Shown here: piece by piece, positions 51,051-60,537 of the stretch
Numbering within the stretch: position 1 is the stretch's first letter
How the letters are laid out: each line of letters starts with the position of its first letter
DNA from: Acidobacteriota bacterium
GTDB taxonomy: Bacteria > Acidobacteriota > Terriglobia > Bryobacterales > Bryobacteraceae
Direction: 5' to 3'
Length of the DNA: 64,000 bases
NCBI GenBank assembly: GCA_016213775.1
Contig: JACQZR010000065.1
Location: 58,247-122,246 of the forward strand
Made by a program: the position numbers and the translations under genes
Notes under the pieces: model-generated
What the model was told of the DNA's origin: nothing
Seen by the model: the letters and a program-made list of their open reading frames with translations, nothing else
Database searches by the model: none

Positions 51051-51916
51051 TTCAATGTCACCAGGTAGGCGGTCACGTCGTGAATGTTCTTATCGGTGTA
51101 GCCGGGCAGCAGGTCGCGGTGGGCTTTCAGCGGGTCGCGCACTTCCACCTTCGGAATGTCGCCATCGCGGCGGAACGTCGCCGTAGTCCCATCTTCTCGG
51201 GCCAGTGTAACGGTGAAGTCGTCGATGCGCACGAGGCGGCCATCTTCCTTCGCACCCGATGGCAGCGTGACGGCCACAGTCACCGTGCGCCGCCGCGAGT
51301 TCGACTGCGCCGGTCCGCCGAAGCGCTGGCGCGCACCACCCGCCACCCAGGCATTCTGCAGCGCCTTCGGATCAGCGATGCGGGACGCGATGCCCTGCAT
51401 ATCGCCTGTACCCGAATGGCACCCGCTGCACTTGGCCGCGAAATACGCCTGCCCCTCGCTCGCGTTTCCCACGAGAATGCTCGGGGCTGCCTTGCCGACA
51501 GATGGCGGCATTCCCTGTCCGCCGATTGTCCCGAGCACGCTGCGCACGTACGCCGCCACGGCCTTCGCATCTTCGCTCGACATCTTGATTGCAGGCATAC
51601 CGGTGCTTTGGCGGCTGCCTTCAATCACGGGGATGATCAGTTCGCCGTCCTTGTCGCTGAGGCACAACTGCGAGCGCAGCAGGTTGGGACCGCCCATGTC
51701 GCCGCCGCGCAAGTCCGCGCCATGGCAACTGCGGCACCCTATGCCGTACACGGACTTGCCGCGCTCAAGCTGCGCCGGGTCGCCGGCAACGCGCTGCTGT
51801 CCGGGAATGAAGCCGCCCATGCGGCGCGCGGGGGGTGTTGGCGGCGTGCCCTGCCCTTGTAAGGACGGCAAAAGCGTCAGGAACGCCGTCGCCCAATAGA
51901 GTTTACGAACTTGCAT
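51047..51916 (-). CDS. Exported di-heme c-type cytochrome
   Basis: This 289-residue protein has a signal peptide (ATAFLTLLPSLQGQ) and two heme-binding sites: CRSCH at residues 61-65 and CSGCH at 163-167. A methionine-rich TGMPAIKM stretch near 106 may provide an axial ligand. It likely accepts electrons from the PQQ-propeller protein that follows it, whose start overlaps this gene's stop by four bases (ATGA). ATG 51916 is chosen for the signal peptide; an upstream in-frame codon at 52003 would add 29 residues without one. Promoter in the gap to the divergent gene at 52073. Confidence 0.87.
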   Translation of the reverse strand: MQVRKLYWATAFLTLLPSLQGQGTPPTPPARRMGGFIPGQQRVAGDPAQLERGKSVYGIGCRSCHGADLRGGDMGGPNLLRSQLCLSDKDGELIIPVIEGSRQSTGMPAIKMSSEDAKAVAAYVRSVLGTIGGQGMPPSVGKAAPSILVGNASEGQAYFAAKCSGCHSGTGDMQGIASRIADPKALQNAWVAGGARQRFGGPAQSNSRRRTVTVAVTLPSGAKEDGRLVRIDDFTVTLAREDGTTATFRRDGDIPKVEVRDPLKAHRDLLPGYTDKNIHDVTAYLVTLK

Positions 51917-52072
51917 TGTGATGAGCCTCGTGCGACCGGTTGAGGGCGAGAGCATCGCCCCCGGAGCGCATCCTCCTATAGTAGCCCGGCCACAGAATCC
52001 CATCTTGATGCTAATTTACCCATCCAACCGTCACTTTTCGTTCGGTCTCGTGTTCCACAGATGTACTGCTTC

Positions 52073-55066
52073 ATGCGTTCTTTTCATTTCCGTATTCCCT
52101 GCGTCGCCCTGCTGGTTGTGGCGGCGACGCAATTGTTCGCTGCAGACTTCTCTGTTCAACTGAATCTGCAATCCGCGCAGAGTCTTCCTGTCGGCACCCC
52201 CATCCAGTTCCAGGCGGTCGCCACGCCGCCGGACCCGGCAGTCGCCTACCGCTTCACCGTTCGCCAGGGTAGCGAGATCGCCGTCCTCAGGGACTTTGAA
52301 GCCGGTTCCAACGGCCTCTTCTCCTGGGTTCCCATGCAGGAAGGCGCCTGGGACGTCGAAGTCACCGCGAAGAACCCCGCTGGCGCTACCGCCGGCTCCA
52401 CAGTCAGCTATCGGGCCGCCGCACTCGCCTCCACCCAACCCGTCGTCAGCTCTGTCGCCGGCAACACAATGCTGGCGATCTACAGTGTCCCGCCCTGCAA
52501 CGGAGCCGCCGTCCGTGTTGCTTTCTATCCCGTCTCCAACCCGGCCAACATCACCTATACCCCCTCCAGGGCCTGCAACGGGAAAAGCCTCAGCTTCCTC
52601 ATCGCCGGGATGACCGCCGCGACGCCATATGCGCTCCGCCACGAGGCCATCTCCACCACCGGAACCACGTCCAGCCCGCTGCTCAACTTCACCACCGGGG
52701 CCAAGCCCTCCGGCATCCCCGGCACGACCGCCGCGCAAGCGCCGTCAGCCTCCACCAGCAGTCAGGACAAAGTGATCTTCCAGGAAGTGCTCGTACCGGC
52801 TGCCTGCCGTGCCACCAGCCTCGACGGTTCGCTGCTCTGGTATTACAACGCCGGCGCGAACGGATCCGTCCACTATTGCCTCCGTCCCGTCACCGGCGGA
52901 ACCTTCCTCATGCTCCCCAGCTACCCCGTTCCCCAAACCGTTCTCCGGGAAGTCGATCTCGCCGGCAACCTCATCCGCGAGACCAACGTCGCGCGGATCA
53001 ACGAACAACTCGCCGCGCAAAACAAGCCGGTCATCACGGGCATTCACCACGATGCCTCGCGTCTCCCCAACGGCCACACCGCGATGGTGGTCTCCCGCGA
53101 GCGGAGGGTGAACGGCGCCAACTGGCTGGGAGACGGCATCGTCGTAGTCGATCGCAATTTCCAGGTGGTCTGGACGTGGGATTCATTCGAAAAAATCGGC
53201 ACCGCCACCGCCAACCCACCCGGCGATACGTGCGCCTTTTCTCTGGCACCGGGTTGTCCGCCCTACTCCGGAACCTCGCCCGCGGTGGACTGGACACACG
53301 CCAACTCCGTCACCCTCAGCGCCGACGGCAATCTGCTCCTCTCCATCCGCCACCTCGACCTCGTGGTGAAGATCCGCTACGCCAATGGCTCCGGCAACGG
53401 CGACGTGCTCTGGAAACTCGGAGCGAACGGCGACCTGCCGCTCACCAATCCGTCCGTCGCCGCTTACCCATTCCATTCCCATCCGCACGACGCCACGCAA
53501 GTGGGCGATCGCGTGATCCTCTACGACAACGGCAATACGCGTCTCGCGCAAGCTGCCGGCAACAGCCGGGGCCAAGTCTACATCCTCAATGAAGAGGCCA
53601 AGACCTCTACTCTCGAGTTGAATGCCGACCTCGGCTTACGGGCCCTCGCCCTCGGAAGCGCCCAGCGGCTCACCAACGGCAACTACACCTTCGGCTCCGG
53701 TCCAAATACCAGCACCCACACCGAGTTCACCCCAGCCCCGCTCCCCGCCGGCACGCTCAACTACAAGGCGACCATACCCGAAATGCTATACCGCAGCTAT
53801 CGGATGCAGGACATGTACACGGTTTCGGGCTCGGCAGGTACAAATCACACTGGCCTGCGCTTCGTCCCCGTCACGCCTTGCCGGCTCGTGGACACGCGCG
53901 CGGCCTACGCGGGAACCCGCTCCGGATCGTTCGGCCCGCCAACGCTCGCCGCCGGCTCGACCCGCACCATTCCGATTCCATCCTCCACCACCTGCACGGT
54001 TCCGCCCACCGCCAAAGCCTACGTTCTGAATCTCACCCTCGACACCTTCGAAAACCAGACCGGTCCCGTCGACTTCGTCACCCTGTGGCCCGCGGGCGAA
54101 ACCATGCCCGAACACTACACCGCCCGTACCTCCACGGGAGGCTACATCGCCAACGCCGCAATCGTCAAAGCGGGCGCAGCCGGCGCAATCAACGTTTACG
54201 CCTCCAACGCCGTCAACATCGCCATCGACATCAACGGCTACTTCACGGACGACATCGCCACCCCGGGCCTGCTCTACTACCCCATGGCGCCCTGTCGCGC
54301 CGTCGACACCCGTGGTCCCCTCTACAGTAGCCTCCCGCCGCCCTACGGCAACCAGCGGATGACCGCTCGCGAAGCCCGCGCGTTCCGGCTTCCCGGATCG
54401 CCCGCCTGTCAGATTCCCGCTGCCGCCGCCTACTCCGTGCAACTCACGCTGGCCCCCGGCGAACTCACCAACGGCAGCCCGGTAGCCTTCATCACCGCCT
54501 ATCCCACGGGAGTGGCGCAGCCCAACGCCTCCATCATGAATGCCTTATCCGGCTATGTGGTAGCGAATAGCGCCATCATCCCGGCAAGCGCCAACGGCAG
54601 TATCGACGTCTTCACGCAGGACCCCACCAACCTCATCATCGATGTGAACGGTTACTTCGCTCCCGATGACGGCACCGGGCGCGGCCTGTACTACTTCCCC
54701 ACCGCGCAATGCCGCCTCATGAACACCTTTGATCCCTCCTTCGGCAGCCCCTTCGGACCGCCGCTGATGTCTGCCGGCGTGGATCGCACGTTACCGGTTC
54801 CCACATCCCGCTGCACCAGCCTGCCCGCCACCGCGAGGGCCTGGGCCTTGAACGCCTCCGTGGTCCCCAACGGAGTCTCCGTGCCTTATCTCAGCCTGTG
54901 GCCCTCCGGCTCCCCCTGGCCAAACGTATCCCAACTTAACGCATTCCAGGGACAGACTCTGGCGAACTCAAGCATCGTGCCCGCCGCAGCCAACGGCTCC
55001 ATTGACATCCGTGTCGCAGGCCCCACGCATGTCCAGCTCGAAGTCAGCGGCTATTTCGCCAAGTAG
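52073..55066 (+). CDS. Arylsulfotransferase-like secreted protein with three C-terminal repeats
   Basis: The 997-residue protein has a signal peptide (CVALLVVAATQLFAADF) and an Ig-like N-terminal region. An arylsulfotransferase-like propeller (about 220-590) follows: GIHHDASRLPNGHTAMVV, GDGIVVVDRNFQVVWTWD, WTHANSVTLSADGNLLLS, FHSHPHDATQVGDRVILYDNG. From about 600 come three repeats of roughly 125 residues, each opening with CR-V/L-DTR or similar (CRLVDTRAAY, CRAVDTRGPL, CRLMNTFDPS) and ending in a D/EV-(N/S)GYF phrase. Such repeats are common in secreted Acidobacteriota proteins and may aid surface attachment. The start could also be ATG 52061. Sulfotransferase activity is a guess; the fold is clearer than the chemistry. 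Confidence 0.72.
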   Translation: MRSFHFRIPCVALLVVAATQLFAADFSVQLNLQSAQSLPVGTPIQFQAVATPPDPAVAYRFTVRQGSEIAVLRDFEAGSNGLFSWVPMQEGAWDVEVTAKNPAGATAGSTVSYRAAALASTQPVVSSVAGNTMLAIYSVPPCNGAAVRVAFYPVSNPANITYTPSRACNGKSLSFLIAGMTAATPYALRHEAISTTGTTSSPLLNFTTGAKPSGIPGTTAAQAPSASTSSQDKVIFQEVLVPAACRATSLDGSLLWYYNAGANGSVHYCLRPVTGGTFLMLPSYPVPQTVLREVDLAGNLIRETNVARINEQLAAQNKPVITGIHHDASRLPNGHTAMVVSRERRVNGANWLGDGIVVVDRNFQVVWTWDSFEKIGTATANPPGDTCAFSLAPGCPPYSGTSPAVDWTHANSVTLSADGNLLLSIRHLDLVVKIRYANGSGNGDVLWKLGANGDLPLTNPSVAAYPFHSHPHDATQVGDRVILYDNGNTRLAQAAGNSRGQVYILNEEAKTSTLELNADLGLRALALGSAQRLTNGNYTFGSGPNTSTHTEFTPAPLPAGTLNYKATIPEMLYRSYRMQDMYTVSGSAGTNHTGLRFVPVTPCRLVDTRAAYAGTRSGSFGPPTLAAGSTRTIPIPSSTTCTVPPTAKAYVLNLTLDTFENQTGPVDFVTLWPAGETMPEHYTARTSTGGYIANAAIVKAGAAGAINVYASNAVNIAIDINGYFTDDIATPGLLYYPMAPCRAVDTRGPLYSSLPPPYGNQRMTAREARAFRLPGSPACQIPAAAAYSVQLTLAPGELTNGSPVAFITAYPTGVAQPNASIMNALSGYVVANSAIIPASANGSIDVFTQDPTNLIIDVNGYFAPDDGTGRGLYYFPTAQCRLMNTFDPSFGSPFGPPLMSAGVDRTLPVPTSRCTSLPATARAWALNASVVPNGVSVPYLSLWPSGSPWPNVSQLNAFQGQTLANSSIVPAAANGSIDIRVAGPTHVQLEVSGYFAK

Positions 55067-55127
55067 GCGAGTTCCTTACTCCACCACCTCGCCAGTCCCG
55101 CGCGGGCTAAAGCCAGCGCCACGTGGG

Positions 55128-55160
55128 GCAGGATTCATCCTGCACCGGGCTTCAGCCCGG
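55128..55160. repeat. Two adjacent hairpins (REP-like element)
   Basis: GCAGGAT-TC-ATCCTGC (55128-55143) is followed after one base by CCGGGCT-TC-AGCCCGG (55145-55160). Both stems are perfect 7-bp palindromes with two-base loops. They lie between convergent gene ends (55066 plus, 55232 minus), like the hairpin pair at 14833-14872, and could terminate both. Confidence 0.6.
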
Positions 55161-55231
55161 GCATTCCGGTGACGCGGACTCCGCCAACTTGATACTAGCT
55201 TGTATCCTTGCGGGAACCTCGTAGATGGTCC

Positions 55232-57739
55232 CTAACGGGCTGTGCGTTTCAGGCTCAGCATGTTGGCCAGCAGCCGGTACGCGCCGGGCACGCCTTCCGG
55301 CATCTGGCGGTAGAAGGCGTACGCGTTGTAGACGTAAAAGCCCTTGCCGTAGGTGGCGAACATCAGCCCGCCCTTCTGCGGCGGCTGGCCGGCGTCCTGC
55401 GTGGAAAGCAGCGGCGTGTAGCGACTGTCCCAGGAGGTCCAGAATTTCGAACCGCGCTCTTCAATCCAATGGTCGAAGTCGGCAAGTGTGATGCGGTTGG
55501 GCACCGTGAAAACCGGGTGAGCCGGATCGAGGATCTCCATCTTCGATTGCTCGTCGGTGACTTCTTCCGGGTTGTTGCCCATCACATACGGATACGGGCC
55601 GTAGTTGTGATCGAACTCCGGCGTATTGTACTGCACGATGAGCACGCCGCCGTTCTTTACGTAGTCGAGCAGGCGGGCGTTGTTGGCCTTGAGATCGTCG
55701 CACACGGCGTAGGCGCGAACACCGAGCAGGATCGCGTCAAACCGCGAAAGGTCGCCCGCGGCCAGATCGGATGCCGTGAGAAAGGCCGGCTGAATGCCGA
55801 GGTTGGCGAGCCCCTCGGCCACTTCGTCACCGCTACCAGTGACATAGGCAACCTTGAGGTTCGGCGCGATCTTCACATCCACGCCGGATGTTGTATGAGT
55901 CGCGGCGCGGTAGAGGAAGTACGGCCGCAAGCCCGGATAGCCGGTGATCTGATACCCTTCGCGGTACTCGCGACCGTTGTGTGTAGCCACTGCGGAGCAT
56001 TCGTAGCGACGGCCATCGAGCTTCGCCGGCGTCACAGTGAACCGGATCAGATCAGTCGAGAGAGGTTGCCGCTCCGGGCTCACCCGCCACCCCTGCGGAC
56101 ACACCAACCGCACGCTCCCTTCCGCTGCCGCGCTCCGATTGCTCCGCAGGGCGACGGTCAGTTCAAACGACTTCGCCCCCAGTGGCACAATGCCGGCGCG
56201 CGGCTGCAATGTTACGGAAATGGCCGGGCCTACCACCAGCGGTTCGGAGACAGATCCCTGCCCTGTGACGCGCTGCGTGGTCTGCACAATCTGACCCGCG
56301 TGGAAGACGACGCCGTTGACTTCGAACTCGGCCCACGCGGTCAACGGATACGGGCGCAGCGGCTGGCCGAGGAGTTGTTCGTCGATCTGATCGTAATACG
56401 GGAAGCCGAGATGCGGCCGCTGGAAATAGGGCCGTGTGAGCCGCGCGGTTTGCGGGACGGTCACTTGAAAGCCGGCGTCGGATTCCTTCAGCTTCCACGG
56501 CTCTCCATCGGTTGCCTCCAACCACTTGCGCTTCAACACTGCCAGGCCGGATCGCACGTTCACCCTCACGTCGAACTGCTGGCCTGCAACGGCAACCCTC
56601 CCCGTGGCGGCTTCGGCGTGCAAGGACACTCCCAGGGCCGCTGCCAGCGCCTGATGAAACTGCGCCCGTTTGATGGCAAGCTCATGCGACAGGCGCGGCG
56701 CTGCCGCAAGCAGGGCATCCGTTCGCTTCAGTCCTTCGGCCAGATGCGGTGCAATGCGGGCCGGATCGCGGGCATCGAATGCGGCCATCGCCGCTTCCAC
56801 CGCACGGCCGATCGCAACAAGCGCGGTGCGTTCCTCCGGCGATCCGGCAAGCGCGATCAGCGAGGTGTCGATGCCATCGAAGAACGACTGTTCCTTGTCC
56901 GCTCCGCCCACATGGGATTCGAACCGGCGATACACGCTGGGACGCGGAGGCGCTGACGCACCCATCGGGCCGCCGTTCTGCGACTTCTGCATGCCCAATC
57001 CCTCGCGCGCCAATTGCGAGTAGGTCGTGCCCAACAACGGGTCGTACTGGCTCACCGGCACCTGCAGATGCGCGGGCTGTTGGCCGCGGACGCGGGCGTA
57101 GTATTTGAGCGGTGCCCAAGGCTGCAGGCCCGCGCGGATCTGTTCCGGAAACCGCGCCGGATCGCCGGCCGCAGCAAACACCTCGCGAGCCATTTCCCCT
57201 GCCACCTCATGGTTGCCGTGGCCATCCGATGGTCCACCGACAAACACCGAAGTCACCACCAGCGGACGCACCATTCGCACGACACGGACGCAATCGGCCA
57301 GCACGCGGTCGCGCGTCCACTGGCCCAATGCCTCGGCCTTGGTCTTGGAGTAGCCGTAATCGGTCACGCGGGTGAAGTACTGATCGACGCCGTAGTGGCG
57401 GCCCGCTTCGAGCAACTCCATGGTGCGGACAAGACCGAGCGCATCGAAGTAGTCGGGCGACATCACGTTCGCCCCGCCCTCGCCTCGGTTCAGCGTCAAC
57501 AACGCCACGCGGGTGCCGCGCCCGCGCGATTCGTAGGTGAGCATGCCGCCGTCTTCATCATCCGGATGCGCCGTCAACATCAGCATGCTGGCGCGGGTGT
57601 GCAGCTTCTGCAACAGTTGCCAAACGGCCGCCGAACCGCGATTCGCTGGTATGTCCTGCGCCGTGTCGAGCGGCCGGACAGATGTGTAGTACGGCGCTTG
57701 CGCACAGAGCAAACCACTGAACAAAAGGGCTAAGATCAC
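55232..57739 (-). CDS. Exported PIG-L/LmbE-family deacetylase
   Basis: This 835-residue protein has a signal peptide (VILALLFSGLLCAQ) and a PIG-L domain in its first third: MLMLTAHPDDEDGGML (zinc and catalytic Asp) and GGPSDGHGNHEVAG (zinc His). PIG-L enzymes remove acetyl or related groups from N-acetylglucosamine-type substrates. The middle third is beta-sandwich-like, and the C-terminal third holds a ThuA/glutamine-amidotransferase-like fold (LLDYVKNGGVLIVQYNT). Start: GTG 57739 overlaps the cupin stop (GTGA) and opens the signal peptide; the longer frame to 57799 lies within the cupin gene. Confidence 0.8.
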   Translation of the reverse strand: MILALLFSGLLCAQAPYYTSVRPLDTAQDIPANRGSAAVWQLLQKLHTRASMLMLTAHPDDEDGGMLTYESRGRGTRVALLTLNRGEGGANVMSPDYFDALGLVRTMELLEAGRHYGVDQYFTRVTDYGYSKTKAEALGQWTRDRVLADCVRVVRMVRPLVVTSVFVGGPSDGHGNHEVAGEMAREVFAAAGDPARFPEQIRAGLQPWAPLKYYARVRGQQPAHLQVPVSQYDPLLGTTYSQLAREGLGMQKSQNGGPMGASAPPRPSVYRRFESHVGGADKEQSFFDGIDTSLIALAGSPEERTALVAIGRAVEAAMAAFDARDPARIAPHLAEGLKRTDALLAAAPRLSHELAIKRAQFHQALAAALGVSLHAEAATGRVAVAGQQFDVRVNVRSGLAVLKRKWLEATDGEPWKLKESDAGFQVTVPQTARLTRPYFQRPHLGFPYYDQIDEQLLGQPLRPYPLTAWAEFEVNGVVFHAGQIVQTTQRVTGQGSVSEPLVVGPAISVTLQPRAGIVPLGAKSFELTVALRSNRSAAAEGSVRLVCPQGWRVSPERQPLSTDLIRFTVTPAKLDGRRYECSAVATHNGREYREGYQITGYPGLRPYFLYRAATHTTSGVDVKIAPNLKVAYVTGSGDEVAEGLANLGIQPAFLTASDLAAGDLSRFDAILLGVRAYAVCDDLKANNARLLDYVKNGGVLIVQYNTPEFDHNYGPYPYVMGNNPEEVTDEQSKMEILDPAHPVFTVPNRITLADFDHWIEERGSKFWTSWDSRYTPLLSTQDAGQPPQKGGLMFATYGKGFYVYNAYAFYRQMPEGVPGAYRLLANMLSLKRTAR

Positions 57740-58155
57740 TGCCCGCGTCCGAACGCGAAGACGAAGTACCGCGCGCGGGTGTCGCCGACGTTCTTCCACC
57801 CGTGCATTTCGTTGGAAGCCACGAACGCCGATGAACCGGGGCCGAGCCGTGAAGTATTGCCTTCGATGGTCACATCGAGCGTTCCTTCGAAGATACAGAG
57901 CATCTCTTCATGCGCATGTTTGTGGGCGTCGTGCGGCATCTTGCCGGGAGCCAGCTCCGTGATGTGCATGTCGATCGGATAGCCGGTGTGCGTTGCTCCG
58001 TTCATCACAGCGCGACCGATGTTCTGGGCGTTCTGCTTCACCACCAGATCTTCAAAGCGATACGTTTTGGACGGTAGCTTGGGAGGGGCTTGTTTCGTTT
58101 GGCCAGAGGCGAGCGCCGGCAGTAGAGCAGCGAGGTTGCGTCGTGATAAAGGCAT
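57736..58155 (-). CDS. Exported cupin-domain protein
   Basis: The 139-residue protein has a twin-arginine-like leader (MPLSRRNLAALLPALASGQ). A single cupin barrel follows: HDAHKHAHEEMLCIFEGTLDVTIEG (motif 1, metal His/Glu) and AFVASNEMHGWKNVG (motif 2, His). Cupins of this kind are small metal-binding enzymes or sensors; the role is not evident. It lies 4 bases after hemG and overlaps the PIG-L gene by four bases, so it is probably co-expressed with both. Confidence 0.75.
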   Translation of the reverse strand: MPLSRRNLAALLPALASGQTKQAPPKLPSKTYRFEDLVVKQNAQNIGRAVMNGATHTGYPIDMHITELAPGKMPHDAHKHAHEEMLCIFEGTLDVTIEGNTSRLGPGSSAFVASNEMHGWKNVGDTRARYFVFAFGRGQ

Positions 58156-58159
58156 CCAC

Positions 58160-59518
58160 CTAACTTATCACTGCCGTGGCAGCCTGTTTGCCGGTCCTCA
58201 CACAATCGGGTATGCCGATGCCGGAATAAGCGTTGCCCGCCAGGTGCAGCCCGGGGAAAGCCATGATGCGGCGTTGAATCTGCGCGATGCGATGGGCGTG
58301 ACCTAGCGTGTACTGCGCCATCGACCTCCGCCAGCGGACAATCCGGTGGAAGTCCGGCTTGGCCGTCAGTCCGATCATTGTACGAAGATCCTGCATGACC
58401 GCGGCGAGCAACTGTTCATCCGATTCGTCGAGCACCTGCGCGTTGCCGGCTCCGCCAACGAAGCAGCGCACGATGGAATAGCCATCAGGGGCGCGGTGAT
58501 TGAACTTGTTGTGAACGAAGGTGCAGGCCAGCAGCTTGCGCCGTTCCACCTTTGGCACGAGAAAGCCGAACCCGGTAAACGGCGCGGGGACCGACCCCGG
58601 CCGGTACACCAGCGAAATCGTAATGGACGACGAGTAGTCCACCGTCTCGAGCAGCCGCGCCATTTCCGCATCATGCGCCCGTAACAGAGCACCCGCCGCA
58701 TATGCCGGTGTCGCGATGATCACGTGATTGGCGGAGATCCATTCGCCGTCGACACGGACGCGCCAGGCAGCACCGTCGCGTTCTAGTGCTTCGGCCTCTT
58801 TGTGGATGACGCGGGCATGCTGGGAGACACCGCTCTGGATGGCATCCACCATGCTGCGGAAGCCGCCCTTGAGCGTTCGGAACAACGGCCCGCTCTCGGC
58901 CTGGGCCATCCTCTTGCGATTCTCCAGGACGCCTCGGGTGAGGCTGCCGTACTTCGTCTCGAGATCGACAAACCGGGGCAACACGCTGTTAACGCTGAGT
59001 GCGCGGGAATCGCCGCCATAGACGCCGGAGAGCAGCGGGTCGGCGAGGTAATCGACGGTTTCCTGGCCGTAATGCTGCCGGATGAAGTCGGCCACGGAGC
59101 GTTCCGGGGGAGGCACACCGGGGCGGCGCAGGAACTCGATGCCCATGCGGATCTTGGTGCCCCAACTGAGCAGCGGCGAGACTGCCACAGGCATGATTTT
59201 GGTGGGCACCATCATCATCATCCCGTCAGGCAGGGGAACAAGCCGGTTGCGCTTCCAGACGTAGGTGATCCGTTTGTCGTCGTTGGACGAAATGATGTCC
59301 TGCTCCAAGCCCAGTTCGCGCGCGAGCTGCGTCGCTTCCGGCTTGATGGAGAGGTAACTGTCGGGGCCGCCTTCGAGGATGCAGCCTTCCCATTCGTGCG
59401 TTTCCAGCACTCCACCCAAGCGGGAGTTCTTTTCGATGAGAGTGGAGGATTTGCCAGCCTCCGCCAGGTACCAGGCTGCGGACAGTCCGGAGATGCCGCC
59501 GCCGATAATAATGGTCAC
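58160..59518 (-). CDS. hemG: Protoporphyrinogen oxidase (HemG/HemY type)
   Basis: This 452-residue FAD enzyme has the dinucleotide site IIIGGGISGLSAAWYLAEAG followed by KNSRLGGVLET, as in oxygen-dependent HemY/PPOX proteins, and a C-terminal FAD-binding GLHLAGNAYSGIGIPDCVRTG. It oxidises protoporphyrinogen (or coproporphyrinogen in related enzymes) in heme synthesis. The GTG start at 59518 overlaps the hemE stop by four bases. Its place after hemE agrees with the heme pathway. The usual bacterial name varies (hemY/hemG/pgoX). Confidence 0.88.
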   Translation of the reverse strand: MTIIIGGGISGLSAAWYLAEAGKSSTLIEKNSRLGGVLETHEWEGCILEGGPDSYLSIKPEATQLARELGLEQDIISSNDDKRITYVWKRNRLVPLPDGMMMMVPTKIMPVAVSPLLSWGTKIRMGIEFLRRPGVPPPERSVADFIRQHYGQETVDYLADPLLSGVYGGDSRALSVNSVLPRFVDLETKYGSLTRGVLENRKRMAQAESGPLFRTLKGGFRSMVDAIQSGVSQHARVIHKEAEALERDGAAWRVRVDGEWISANHVIIATPAYAAGALLRAHDAEMARLLETVDYSSSITISLVYRPGSVPAPFTGFGFLVPKVERRKLLACTFVHNKFNHRAPDGYSIVRCFVGGAGNAQVLDESDEQLLAAVMQDLRTMIGLTAKPDFHRIVRWRRSMAQYTLGHAHRIAQIQRRIMAFPGLHLAGNAYSGIGIPDCVRTGKQAATAVIS

Positions 59519-60537
59519 GGCTTGAAGTCGCGCACCATTTGGACCACAGCCTTCACGTTCTCAACAGGGGTCTCGGGGAGGATGCCATGGCCGAGGTTGA
59601 AGATATGGCCGGGCCTGCTGCCGGTGCGCTTCAGCAGCTCATGCACACGGGCTTTCAATTCGGGCAGCGGGGCAAAAAGGACGGCCGGGTCGAGGTTGCC
59701 CTGCACCGCGGAACGGTAGCTGATGTCCATCCAGGCCTGGTCGATGTTGATGCGCCAGTCGACGCCCATCACATCGCCGCCGGCGGCGTGAAGCTCTTTG
59801 AAGAAGCCTGCGGCGCCGGTACCAAAGTGGATCACGGGAACCGAGGACGAACGAATGCGTTCGATCAGCGCGCGGGAATACGGCGCAACGTAGCGGACGT
59901 AATCGTCGGGACCAAGCGCGCCCACCCAGCTATCGAAGACCTGAATAGCGCGAGCGCCGGCGCCAACTTGCATCAGCGCGAACGGACCGAGCACATCGAC
60001 GATCTTGCCCATGAGCCGTCGCCACAGCACCTCGTCGCGATACATGAGCTGCTTGGTGCGCAGGAAGGTCCGCGACGGGCCGCCTTCAATCATATAGCTG
60101 GCGAGTGTAAAGGGCGCTCCGACGAAACCGATGACCGGGACCTTTCCGCTCAGTGCCCGGACCACCATTTGAATCGACTCACCGACATAGCCGAGGTCAT
60201 CGGCATTGGAAATGGAGAGGGAATCGACATCGTTGGACGTGCGCACCGGGTTGTCGATGACGGGCCCTTCGCCGGAGACAAAGTCGAGTTTGAGACCCAT
60301 GGGCTCGACCGGCAGCAGGAGGTCGGCGAAGACGATAGCCGCATCGACATCGAGAATCTCGACGGGCTGGAGCGTGACGGCAGCCGCCAAGTCGGGCCGT
60401 TTGCAGATTTCTAGTATGGAGTGTTTGGACCGGATTTCGCGGTACTGTTTCATGTACCGGCCGGCCTGCCGCATAAACCAGACCGGGCGCACGTCAGTGG
60501 GACGGCGCCGGCAGGCATCGAGGAAACGACTTGTCAT
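59515..60537 (-). CDS. hemE: Uroporphyrinogen decarboxylase (HemE)
   Basis: The 340-residue enzyme decarboxylates uroporphyrinogen III to coproporphyrinogen III in heme synthesis. It has the family signature PVWFMRQAGRYMKQYR near residue 20, and the second signature IGFVGAPFTLASYMIEG. The ATG at 60537 overlaps the apbE stop (ATGA), which favours it over the ATG at 60552. It lies between apbE and hemG in a tightly coupled operon. Confidence 0.94.
   Translation of the reverse strand: MTSRFLDACRRRPTDVRPVWFMRQAGRYMKQYREIRSKHSILEICKRPDLAAAVTLQPVEILDVDAAIVFADLLLPVEPMGLKLDFVSGEGPVIDNPVRTSNDVDSLSISNADDLGYVGESIQMVVRALSGKVPVIGFVGAPFTLASYMIEGGPSRTFLRTKQLMYRDEVLWRRLMGKIVDVLGPFALMQVGAGARAIQVFDSWVGALGPDDYVRYVAPYSRALIERIRSSSVPVIHFGTGAAGFFKELHAAGGDVMGVDWRINIDQAWMDISYRSAVQGNLDPAVLFAPLPELKARVHELLKRTGSRPGHIFNLGHGILPETPVENVKAVVQMVRDFKP

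Noticed and set aside
55208..56956. A 582-residue plus-strand frame over the PIG-L gene
   Set aside because: Antisense shadow of a supported gene; Arg/His/Gly-rich composition and no domain.
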